From the NCBI GenBank assembly GCA_033239005.1, contig BSQZ01000011.1, forward strand, positions 1,814,001-1,878,000: a stretch of DNA of 64,000 nucleotides, read 5' to 3'. A program made the position numbers and the translations under genes. Positions 20,359-31,826 of this stretch are shown here, in pieces; within the stretch, counting starts at the first letter, position 1, and every line of letters starts with the position of its first letter. This stretch comes from Lamellibrachia satsuma. Its lineage: Eukaryota > Annelida > Polychaeta > Sabellida > Siboglinidae. The notes below the pieces were generated by a model, which did not search any database, was not told the origin of the DNA, and saw nothing but the letters and a program-made list of their open reading frames with translations.

Positions 20359-23300
20359 GTACGTATATTTTCTAAGATTTTTCGTACGGCCAGCCGGATT
20401 TTGACCAGTTTCGCTAGATCAATGGTAAATCTTATCACATTACCATAAACCTACACGCCCCTTTGTCAGCCTAGCTTTGTGTGCTAATATGTACTTATAC
20501 TGCGTCTTTTTTCGTCGCTTGTTGGTTTTTAATATGCTGATTACCATCCGATAATTTAACGTTTATGGACCCCGAGCAATATAATTTAGATATATTTCTT
20601 GAATTTTTTGGTTGTGTGAATATATATTTTTTCACATAATTGTTGATTTCCACCATACTGTTCAGTTCACTTCTCACCCACCCTACCCCTCCCCGTGGGA
20701 ATTTTTTTTTTAGCCCTACTCCCCTTCATACCTCTCCATTCGCATTTGACTTTCTAAACACCTTCGCTTGTCATTTTATCATATTCCGGTCTCCTTGCCC
20801 TTGACCCTATTCACACACTTGACCCAGCTAGTGATTATTCGGGTTACCTGGCTATTCAGAATCATTTGAGCGTGACCCTTGTCCCACTCTCGACCTGCAG
20901 TCTGTGTCCCCTTGTCCTTCTGTCATTTGTCATTATGGCAGTGTCACCTTACCAGTTTGGCTGACTTAAATGTGGTTACAAGGTTTACAATTGAACATTT
21001 TCTAAACTATTAATGTTGTTCGAAGTGAAAGGCCTGCATAGAAATTAGAGGAATTATATAATGTGGGCCTGTAAAACATGAAAAATGGCAGACGTTGCAA
21101 TGTGACTCTAGTTTAGAAAAACAATTAAATTGGCTTGAAGGAGAGAGGTAATAAAAATTATAACAATGTACAATCATTGTAGCAGATGTGCACTCAACTA
21201 GACTGCATGGACAATAATTTTATGTCTGCTGCAAAGTCTACAAGAGTCTGATAAATAATGTATTCATATCTTATATGTCACTTGTATCATTGTCTTATAC
21301 CTAGGTCAAGGGTGAGATTTAGCAAGCCATGGAAGGTAGCCAGTCAGGCTACCAACCTTGCAAAGTGAAAGCGCCAAACTTTCAGGGATTAAGCTACGAC
21401 CCCACGAATGAAACGTAACGCCTTTAATTTTTTTAAACACCCCATATATCAAGGGTTCTTAGTGATTTTTATGTAAATCAAATGTTCGCTGTGTAAAACA
21501 TTAACTTCCAACAATCGCAGAATTTTCAGTGGCAGAAACCATGTGCGCTGCTGCGAATACTTCGGTATGCAAACCTGTTTGAGAGTACGCAGCGCCATAT
21601 GGGCGGTTTATATTAATTATAGTAGAAAGCACGCACCCACGTATTGGCCCGAGGTCGCAGAAACAATATACAATAAAAAGACAGTATAGAGCAGATATCT
21701 TGCTATTCTACAACCAACACAAGTATCCATAGCCATGCCCCGTGCCATGGTATGGGTCAAAATTCACGCGACCTACATTTTGAACATGTAATATCACGTG
21801 TGTGACGTTGTTGTTTCTGCCTGGTAATACATTCGAGCGTATTGATGGCATAATTATTGGCCTGAGGCATTTGGTAAACATTGCTATCATGACTGTCACG
21901 TATAAACTACCACATAATCCCGTCCTGGGGATGGGCATTTTTGCTAGTACAGGTGTATATATAACAGTGGCGCCACGCAGCATCAAGAGTATTAACATGA
22001 CCGGTTATTATTTCAATGTAGAATGACCATTCAGTTACATGTTGAGCGTCGATGTGGTTGATTAAAAATACAATGAATTCTCCCTATTGATATCGCTTCA
22101 GCTACGGTTTGGCAACATTTCTTGCAGTATCAAACGTGTCACAAACACACGATGTATGATTAATATATAGCCAGGACAACACTTCTGAGATGTTTGTTAA
22201 CATTCCGTTTATTTTTGCTGGGTCTAAAATATAGCAGCTCCATAAATATTTTGAGTCGCCATGTAGTAAAAAATTTAAGTTGCCCGAAGCCATTTTTGGG
22301 CACCATTGACGACCAGGTGACTGCTAAATCTCACCCCTGCTACGTAGTAGGTACACATCACTACACTACTTTATAAATTACCTCACATTTTTACCCATTA
22401 CTACTCAGTAAAGTTGTATAATTACATACAGATTTTGTGTACCAAATATTGCTACTTTAGTTATTAGTAAATTGAAATGATGCATCTGTGTCAAGTTCCC
22501 ATATTATCACCCACCTTGTACAAGCTTCCCAAGAATGGTATTTTTGTCCATCGATTTTAAAGGGAAACAAAAGTCATTGTTTTGGGCCTATGCTGGTTAA
22601 CATATCAGCCCCCAGTTAACTTGAAAATTTACCCAAATATGATCCCACTTTTAGAACACATTCTGAGTATACCACTGGCATGATATTCTTGGTTTTAGTT
22701 GAACACAGTTATTTTTTATTATCTCTTAGGTGCATAGCCCCCAAACCATATAATATACATGTATTATTTATTCTAATATCATTGTCTTAAATTACCAAAA
22801 AATTAACTGGCCCAGATTTTTTTTTTACTGACCCATGTGACTTTGAACTGACCCCACAAAAATGTCTAAATTATAACTATACATAATAAAGCAAAGTTTT
22901 TGTGCATAAAACAGACAATGTCTGCTTTAAATTGTACTAAATAATAATTTAATAAATATAAACCATACCAAATACTATCGTTCATTTCTAGCAGACCAAT
23001 AAAGTAATAAATAAACATTTTAATGTGAACTTTATTTGCAAAACAGTTACAGTTGTTGAAATTAACATGACGCAGAACTGGGGCCGAGTACATTTTTATG
23101 AGTAAAGTACGAGTACATTGGTGATGGCTGTGTACGAGTACATTGGTGATGGCTGTGTACGAGTACATTGGTGATGGCTGTGTACGGGTACATTGGTGAT
23201 GGCTGTGTACGAGTACATTGGTGATGGCTGTGTACGAGTACATTGGTGATGGCTGTGTACGAGTACATTGGTGATGGCTGTGTACGAGTACATTGGTGAT

Positions 23301-26300
23301 GGCTGTGTACGAGTACATTGCTCAAAGCTGAGTACGAGTATGAGTACATTTCCATGAGTACATCATGTATGATATTTTAGTAACTCTATAGTATTGGTAA
23401 TAATAACGTATTTTTAAAATAAACATTGTGAATTAATTAATATGATTCAGGAAGAGTTGACTAGGCAACAGCAGTTGATCAGACTTCAGAAGAAGACTCA
23501 ACTAGCACTACTTAGCACTGTCACTTGTGAGAGCAACAAAGGCATTTTATGGCTAACTGATGAATGACCATTTCATGGTGGACTTACTGGACTTCTTGGC
23601 TTAATTAAACAAACACAAGGATTATGGCTTGGACTAGTAACTAGTACAACTATGGATATGAACTAGGGGTTTCTGACTGGGAAAAGAATTAAAAGATGCT
23701 GCCTCTTGAAGCGAAGCCTTTGTGGCTTCAGTGCATTTAAATGTGCAGAAAAGTGATCCACAGTATGAATTTGTGAGAACTCATCATTACCAAGTAAAAA
23801 TGAAACCACATCTACTAAATGTAACAATAATTATTACAAATCAGAGGCTATTACATTGATGGTTGTCGCAATTGAGTTGACATAATAAAAGTATTTTTAT
23901 GGATCCTGTATTAGAAAACATATAACTCGGCTGAGATGCATACAAGAACATAACAGTTTTTTTTCATGCAGTTAATACAGTTTGCTACTTTACTTTTTGA
24001 AATTATTGTTGAAGTTGTTAATAATCTGATAAAATAAGAAATAAAATAGTGTTCACAATATCATATTGAAAAAGTACTCGGATGTACTCGTAAAATCTGA
24101 GTGCATTGAACACAAGTACTTGACCATAATTTCTATGAGTACGAGTATTTCAAAAATGTACACACGAGTACCGAGGGCAAACGTATATGCCGTTGTCCAA
24201 ATTGAAGCCTCCAAAGTTCACTTTCACAGCCAAATATCTCATTAATCAGAATATCTTGGCATATTATATTGTCAATCAGATTGTCTGCCTCTAAATTTAG
24301 TATCACCAGTATAAGTAAATTGGCATAATATCCTTCAAAAACTGTCAACCTCAACGATTCTTGTAACTTCGTCTGCCATCTTTGCTTTGGTGTCTCCCTG
24401 GTATTCTCCAATATACTGATGTCATTAAATGTGAATCATCCAATAGGCATCCATGTTACAAATGCCAGGGGTTTCCCTTGCATGTGTGGACCTCGCCTTT
24501 GCCTTGGCAGCAATCTGTCGCAGGCAAGGAAGAAGTACTTTGTCACTATTGTATTTTATATCGAATTAGCATAGATTAGTGCTGTAAAGTACTGTAATGT
24601 GCATCACTAATACAGTCCGACCCAGCCGTGGCCGCTGAAATCAATTGGTGGGAAGTATTTTGAATCGTCAGCCACCGATAAAAAGGCCTTAATTTCAAAC
24701 ACTGAATGTTAATGATGAAAACAAATTATTGTATTTGAATGTCTTACAAAACAGCAGTTATGTGTTTCAAACCCAGGTAATGATGCAACTAGCCAATAGT
24801 GTTGGTAGATGCAATAACATGATTGTGAAGTTCCTTAAAGAATCAAAAAGAACATGGAAATGTGTGTGGTCATTCCATGATAAGGACACAATGAAGTCTT
24901 GAGAACATGGTGGATCCTAGTGTACTGTTCGCTATATATTTGTATACACATATTCCTATATTTGCCAATATGACATGGCTATGCTGTTTATGTCCAAACT
25001 TAATTTATGTAACATATTTTGGCCGTTGTTTACTAAACTAGTCCTTTCTGACAAAATAACACATTTGTTTGAGACTGTTTATTATCTCTTAGGTGCATAG
25101 CCCCAAGATCATGACATTTATTTCGCTTTAATGTGCTTCTGGAAATGTGTCACTAACATTTCTGGGAAGTTGAGCTGCCAACCCAAACTTACATTGAAAT
25201 TACTGAATGAAGAATATGTTTATCGTTTTGTGCCTTGATTTTGGGTGAGAAAATTTATTGGTAATATTACAAAAAACTTCACAACAATTCTTGTGTGGTT
25301 AAACATATCAACAAACTACAGTATCGTCATCTTCCAACACATTATTTGGTGCCATCTCCCCAGTCAACATCATGGTCAGTACTCACCAATTCTAAGCCTT
25401 GAAGTATGAAATAAAATATAGATGTTGGTTGTTTAATAATTGTAGCCAGCCAATTAATTTAGTGTTACTGATCAACTCACTATTTGTTGTAGCCCTTGGC
25501 GCTGCATACGGCACAGCCAAGTCTGGAACAGGTATCGCTGCAATGTCCGTGATGCGGCCAGAGCTCATCATGAAGTCCATCATCCCTGTAGTCATGGCTG
25601 GTATCATTGCTATCTACGGCCTGGTTGTAGCTGCTCTCATTGCCAGCGCTCTCAGTGCAAAAATGTCTCTCTTCCAGTAAGTATTGCTCACAAGCAATGT
25701 ACTAGGTTACACCCAGTTTATGTATCTCACATGATCACAAATCAATGTACTGAAGAGATTTATGATTAATAATGCCTTTTATTTATTAGTTGGTTTATGG
25801 ATTTTCTTTACCACAAAAAAGCGTTGGTCATGAAAAGGATTAAATAGTAACCCAAATATGTAAGGCCTACTTTATTTAAAATAAATTTTCGTAATTAAAG
25901 CAGTGTTTGCGGTAATGCCATTTTGGGCGATACTACACCGTTTTTCAAGTTTCCCTGCAGTTCTCGGACTAAATTTTACAACTGTTAAAATTTCCACATG
26001 CGAGAAATTGTTAAATCACTTGAGACCAAAGAAATAAAATGTTCCTAGAATGCAAATTTATAAATTTTACTGTTTAGAAAAATTACACAAAAGCAGGATA
26101 TTTCTTCCAGAAAGCAAGGCCGGGGGAAAATGGTATTTCCCACCCGAAAGGGGTAATGTTAGCACATATGCTGTGTCACCAAAAACGTCTTGCTTTATGA
26201 CCAGGAATATTGAACAATAAGCAAAGGAGAGATGTCGACAGTCGTGTGTTTGTTGCAGAGCCTTTGCCCATCTCGGTGCTGGTCTGAGTGTTGGACTGTC

Positions 26301-26466
26301 TGGTCTAGCAGCAGGCTTCGCCATTGGCATTGTGGGAGACGCAGGTGTACGTGGTACAGCACAACAACCTCGGCTCTTTGTCGGCATGATCCTCATCCTT
26401 ATCTTCGCTGAGGTGCTCGGGCTATATGGGCTGATCGTGGCTTTGATCCTCTCAACCAAGAACTAA
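20280..26466 (+). CDS. ATP6V0C: V-type H+-ATPase 16-kDa proteolipid (subunit c), complete, 3 exons
   Basis: Exons 20280-20358, 25493-25676 and 26259-26466 join to 471 nt, 156 aa (human 155). The four-helix proteolipid forms the membrane c-ring of V0, which carries protons into lysosomes, endosomes and secretory vesicles. Seen: N-term [14 protein letters not shown], then [20 protein letters not shown], a variable loop [16 protein letters not shown], then [20 protein letters not shown] and [18 protein letters not shown]. The essential Glu is in IFAEVLG (26410-26412), residue 139 as in human. The start is the first ATG in frame and fits family length. The 5.1-kb first intron holds MITE-like elements and a 25-bp minisatellite. 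Confidence 0.98.
20700..21306 (+). other. ATP6V0C intron 1, 5' part
   Basis: Pyrimidine-rich then AT-rich intron sequence; no gene or repeat recognised. Confidence 0.5.
21307..22339. mobile_element. Non-autonomous hAT-like element (tentative)
   Basis: Left end CAAGGGTGAGATTTAGCA (21307-21324) and right end TGCTAAATCTCACCCCTG (22322-22339) are inverted repeats. CAGGGGTG-like termini recall hAT elements. Flanking 8-mers (ACCTAGGT, CTACGTAG) do not match, so no clear target duplication. No transposase inside. Confidence 0.5.
22555..22760 (+). mobile_element. MITE-like family M, copy 1 (internally deleted)
   Basis: Left terminus TTTTAAAGGGAAACAAAAG to GGGCCTATGC (22555-22592); decayed right terminus GCATAGCCCCCAAACC near 22732. 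Shares the inner block CATTCTGAGTATACCACTGG with copies at 54.7 and 59.3 kb. Confidence 0.75.
23104..23335 (+). repeat. 25-bp minisatellite, about 9 copies
   Basis: Unit GAGTACATTGGTGATGGCTGTGTAC, nearly identical copies. GAGTACGAGTA motifs continue on both flanks and recur at about 24065-24170 and 44040. Confidence 0.95.
23345..24920 (+). other. ATP6V0C intron 1, middle part
   Basis: AT-rich. No intact gene recognised; a short minus-strand frame at 24133-24411 has no recognised similarity. Confidence 0.45.
24930..25132 (+). mobile_element. MITE-like family M, copy 2
   Basis: Left part (TATTTGTATACACATATTCC, then GTCCAAACTTAATTTATGTA) matches the copy at 59 kb. The right end has GGTGCATAGCCCCAAGATCATG and TTTCGCTTTAA. 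The middle is deleted. Confidence 0.75.
25493..25676 (+). CDS. ATP6V0C: ATP6V0C exon 2
   Basis: Completes helix 1 and covers helix 2 ([20 protein letters not shown]) and the loop. It ends with CA of a Gln codon before GTAAGT. Confidence 0.97.
26259..26466 (+). CDS. ATP6V0C: ATP6V0C exon 3
   Basis: Starts [15 protein letters not shown] and encodes helices 3 and 4 with Glu139; ends STKN, TAA. Confidence 0.98.
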
Positions 26467-28190
26467 ACGGGTCGTGCGCCCAGCAGGCACTGCGGCATAC
26501 TGGTCAAAGGCTGGCTGGTGGCGGCGTCACATCGCATGAACGTTGAAGTTGGTAGTAGGTGTAAAAAGTACATTTTAGAAAGTCAGACGGACATCGAATC
26601 ACCTGTTGCATGTTGTAGAGTGGTGTGCTTGTTCGTGTGCACACAGCGTTTTCCATCCCACGAGGGTGATTATCTGCCGCCTTGTGAGGTTTAGGTTTAA
26701 AGCTTCCATGGTATAAGCGAATCCATCGGAAATTTTCAGCAACATTATTTGTGTCAAAGTACTGTTACCTTGACAAATTGGATTTGTTTACTTCGAAAAT
26801 AGTGCTGCTGAGGGGCGTGGCTCATTGCTCAAGGGGATTGTGGGAAACGCTGCCGTACGTACAGATACAGCAGGTCTTGTCGTCAATTTGTCCAGATGAG
26901 AATGGTGTTCGTTGAGTGTGATTATGTTTTGAACTATTCATTTTATTAGCAAGCCACATTACTCACAGAAGTCTCGGCCACGCATGCCAGTAAACAAATA
27001 TGATATGCAGACATACATGGGAAACGAACACTTATGCAATGCCTGTTGACATTCTACTGATGTTTATAGTTGCCAAACATTCCAGAAGTCACTAACTACT
27101 GTACTGGCAGTCTTTCCTGTCTCGTGCGGTCACTACATGGACTGTCGGTTTTTTAATCAAACCACTGCCCACCGTCGCTGTCAGTTCATGCCACAATTAT
27201 GTGCATTGTAGTTATGGTACTAATGGCTAATGTCTATTTGTAGATGAGACTAACTTATAAATATTGATTACAATTCTAGGTACAACTTTGCTTGTATAAA
27301 CTTTGTTTGCATATCAATTTGCATTTAAAAATCAAGGTTAATTTTAGCTTGTAAATTGCCATTATATGACCCTGGTTCCGTGTGTGCATTGTATATGAAT
27401 AGGGGTGTGCGTTGCATTCGATGCATGTATGTATATGTGCATGGTCAGTATGTATATATGTGGAATCGTTCGCTGAAGCATAAATTGAGATTAATTGTAA
27501 CTTGGGTGATGTTGTAACTACTGCAGGCAGACATAGCGGTCTAGAGAGTTTGTTTGCTAACGAATGATGATGCCTGAATGATAGTCGCAGAAAAACTGTA
27601 TGGTTCTTTCTAGCCATTCCATGCACAGAGGCTACTGTATTCCCAGTTAGGCATACATGTTCATTGTGGATTATGTCATTGCTGGAGGTAATCAGTCAGT
27701 GCCTCTGTCATGAGAATGGTTGTGCTGGTAGGTTGTTTTGGTTAGACACTGAATAAAATATTGGTACAAAGATAAAGAATTTTATTATGAAATTCAAATT
27801 CAAGTATTCATTTGTGCATCTTTATTTAGACGTCGCTGGTAAGAGCTGAGAAATACAGGCAAGTTATGTAGACTTCCTCTAGGTTGTTTAGGCATAATTC
27901 CAATCTGTTGCCACAATAAGATGTCGAGTCTGGGCCATTGGTTAAGGGGTGTCTATGTGGTAATGTTCAACAGGGAGGTGCACTTCTGGATTATAAAATT
28001 AGTGTATGGTAGATTGTGTCTTCATTACACACATTTAATATATTATGTACTAATTTCTGTGTAATAACTCTTCATGGCTGTAGATTATAGGACTAAGATA
28101 CTGATTGTTGTGGCCGAGCCTTATGATATTGTCAGTAGGTATGTGTGATGATGATGTGTAAATAAATGCAAATCGGTCTATGCTTTGTTT
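26467..28190 (+). other. Probable ATP6V0C 3' UTR
   Basis: No coding sequence. Candidate poly(A) signals AATAAA at 27752-27757 and 28160-28165. A 1.3-1.7 kb 3' UTR is possible; the end is inferred. Confidence 0.45.
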
Positions 28191-30397
28191 ATTTCTCTTT
28201 CATATGTAGCCATGACAGTCGAGTCCCCACTCCTCACTGCTGTCTACTAGTTTCATATGTGCCAATTCCTATGGTTTATCTGTAACCTTTTCTCTGAAAT
28301 GTGATGGCCCCCCATTAGGAGACAGTCCGTACAGTTTTGAACATAATTTTGTATTACGAGTTGTGGCCGCAGTTGTCAAATGGTATGCAAATGTCAGTTG
28401 TACCACCATTATGGAAGACTTGGCACCTCTGAATATTGCTAGTGCTAAATAAATTGTGCAATACTGCTGCAAATCCACATAATCCCTCAAGTCTCCTTGA
28501 AATGTTTTCTTGTTTGAGTCAACCCTGTGTAAATGACCCCGCGAACTTGGTAACCAGAAGTGATAGTATATGGCTGATGACCTATAATGGTTGTTACAAC
28601 ACAGTGGCCCAGTGTAGGGTACGAGAACAAACTCTTGGGTGACATACTGTATACAATTTGTATCCTGGTCTAGATTAATTTTACCTCTATTCTTTTAGCA
28701 AGGCAAAAACATTAACTTGCCAACCATAAGCCTATTTCAATGATTGCATTTTCATAATGGAATTTCAATTGTATGCCATTTTTGATGTTTGTCTCTGGAG
28801 TAAGTGCAAATTCTAGTCTGCTGTGAGATTGCTTGAATATTTACCATAATGCCTTGTTTGCTGTCACAAGATTGTTCGTCCTACCAAGGGGGCGTGATTG
28901 CTGGGCGGTACCAAAGAATGCATATGACCTTCATGAAAGCTTGTCCTACTACTTTCATGCCTCTTGTGATCCGCACGCACAGGCAGTTAAATGGGGGTGT
29001 TTGAAAGGGGGTGGTAGCTATAAAACAGGTAGACTAACCAGGTTATATGCACCAGTCTCACCTGTGTGTGAAAATAATCAGAACTGTTCATGGTGTAACT
29101 ATTGTTTGGAATTGTAATTAGTTTATAATATGCATTACATGCATTGTTCCATAAATGCATAGCTTTTGTTAGTTAAATGAGAAATTTGCTAAATTCACTG
29201 GACTGCCAAAATGCCACTAACATTTTCCAGAGCATGCACAAACAGTCAAACTGGTGTGCACCGATTTCAGACACTGAGTTAAGTTGGTGAAAGAAAATGT
29301 ATAATAATAAAGAAAATTATGATGATTTTATCAAACACAAATAATACCTTGTATCGGTTTTGTCATGACATTTATTGGTTCACATAGCAACAATGTAGCA
29401 TTGTTTCTCACTCTTCATCTAATTCAACTTAATTAAAAAGTATTACACTCGAATCGGGTAAATGATTTCTGAAACACGCTAAGCACCAGATGCAATCTTC
29501 ATATGCCTTGCCAAACTGCAGTTATATATACACACAAATTGCAACCATAAATTAACACCGTTTGGCAGCAGGTACGGGGGTGAATGACAAACGGCAGGGG
29601 TTGCGAATGTTGGGGTCAGAGACACGTCTCTTACGGATGTCCTCTGTAATATCGTGTCCTGGCGCCGATTGGTGAAAGTTCACAGGTGCTGTCTGCTCGT
29701 TGGACAAAGGTAGGACACGCTTACGTGAACAGCAGTTCAGTGCAGCAACGTTTATATAAACTTGGTCATTATTCAAGAGGGGGCAGTGGATGGCGGACAG
29801 GATGGGCTCGGGTGCACGTTATTACGCAAGTACTGGGTACTCGTCCGTGATGCGTCGATTCTACCGTGATGTTTGTTTTAACATAGGGTCTCTAACAGGT
29901 TATTACTATGTACGACCAGCAACTTTAATGCGACATTTCATGCAAGATCACCTGATTCTCCCATTACCCCGGGTGTAGCGTGACTAACCGTCTTGAATGC
30001 ATGACCTGGCTGTCACCTACATAAACGACGTTACGACAACGAGTCACAATTCCGACCGACGTCATTTGGAGTTAAAAATAAATATTATAAATCGGGGATC
30101 CCGTCAGGCAAAATGAACTTTTCACAACGAAAATAGTAAATACAACGATAAATACACCCACCGAGCATATATGTAGGCCTACCTGTGAAATCATAAACAA
30201 GAAAGTATATTACCCCTAAACTGGCGAACCAGGCAGGGAAGCAATGCCAATTAATGGGAATTGAGAAGCCCCAAGAAATGGCAAAACAGTGGCAGTGCTC
30301 GATATTCTACCCGAAGCTACAGTAGTATAGTCTGAGGACATGGGCGTCCGCGAGGGGGGCACTTGCCCTCCCCTGGATCTGGACGTATAAATACACG

Positions 30398-30429
<32 letters not shown>

Positions 30430-31826
30430 CTGCATATTCAGGTGCGATAGTTCGACCGGGAAAGGTGATCGTCAAGCATGATCGCCCAATTGAATGAATG
30501 TCAGCGTAACTGCTAGCGGTCGCAGGGGCATTCAGTGACCCGACTGTCACCGGCAGAACTCAGAAGCGGTCGGTCTATGTGACAACCATATACATAAATA
30601 GAACACCCGTTAGTTTATAGGGGAATGATTAATGCTGTAACTCTGTGGTGACAACGCGTCATAACTACGACCGGCATCATTTTGATTTTAGGTCGGGTCA
30701 ACTAGTCTAGCCTCTAGGACTAGGAGATAAACTGGGTGATAGGCATATATAGTGCATATTTCATGGGTTTAGTTAGTTCGATAATGTGGGTGGCAAACCA
30801 AACAAATACATACATGTAATCAGAACACTAAATTCTTTAATTAAACATCGTTTTTCTAAACTGATTAAACAAAATTAGTTCGTCAGAATGGTGAACCGTA
30901 AACACCAACCAAAGCTTACTGTAGGTTGGTTTGTGCTGTCATCTAGCGGACTAAAGAATATGTTGCTTTGAGCTGCCATCTGGTGAATCACACGAACTTT
31001 AATTTATTGCAATTTAATTAATTATCCGTATATAAATGTAAGAGCAGCATTTAACAACAATAACAAATGTGGATATCAATATTCTAATCTTCCTCGGGCT
31101 ATAACAAATCTTTTTTATCTTAAATAACAGCATAACATTATTTATCTTTTTGTTAAAAAAAAACTTGGTTAGTATAAGTAATGAAGTTTCCTCAATGTAT
31201 ATTGGAAAAAAGAAGTAAAAATCATGATAATGGTACTTCAAGTCGTGCATATCTGTTTCACATCACTGCCATTTCCTTGTGGCTGAATCTTAAAGACCAC
31301 ATTGTGCTCAAACTGAGGTATTTTCACCATTTTGCATTAATTTTGCACACATGTTCCTAGGTATGGTCGTGATTTGTTTGTATGGATGACAAAATTGTAC
31401 TCTCCAGTACTATCGCAAAAATGAAGCTAACTAACACGCAGTGTTATCCCCAACAAAAGAGTGAATACACATGTAACTGCTTTTGCATCTTTATTATGAA
31501 ATATTTGTATTTGTCAAATAACATTAGGCATATTTGTATATCTTGACTGACCAAAAGTTAAAAATAGTAGGAGAATAAACCATGATGAAGCAAAATTTTA
31601 TGTATGTTGAATAGCATCTACCTACAAAATAGCATTTGACAGCTTGGGTAAGTTGATAAAATAACTGTTTCTGGCATAAAACTTGAAATGAAATAAATCT
31701 CTCCATTCACATATTGGAAAGATTTTTATACCACTGCTATCTTCGTTGGTGATGAAATATTACACAAATAAATCATACACAAGTATCGCCAAAATGCATT
31801 ATGTAAATGTTCACACTATCTTAACC
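28190..31826. other. Intergenic between ATP6V0C and TRAP1
   Basis: Mostly AT-rich. Holds one possible small frame (29552-29776), a (TA)n run at about 30397-30426 and two related blocks around 30034-30075 and 30648-30690 (ACAACGMGTCAYAAYTMCGACC). Otherwise nothing recognised. Confidence 0.5.
29552..29776 (-). CDS. Possible small or terminal-exon coding sequence, unrecognised
   Basis: Minus-strand frame ending NIRNPCRLSFTPVPAAKRC, TAA. Its GC content is clearly above the flanks, like the real exons here. It is basic (RKRV, RKRRVSDP) with SP/TP-type sites. A TTTATATAAA sequence precedes the GC-rich part at about 29752, and an AATAAA on the minus strand (about 29370) lies 180 bp downstream. No family recognised and no clear splice acceptor. 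It could be the 3' exon of an unseen gene or chance. Confidence 0.3.
   Translation of the reverse strand: MNNDQVYINVAALNCCSRKRVLPLSNEQTAPVNFHQSAPGHDITEDIRKRRVSDPNIRNPCRLSFTPVPAAKRC

Noticed and set aside
23104..23335. Regular 25-bp repeats that could suggest a CRISPR array
   Set aside because: Units are directly adjacent with no unique spacers, and the context is an animal intron. The same holds for the 23-, 26-, 29-, 36-, 63- and 88-bp arrays.
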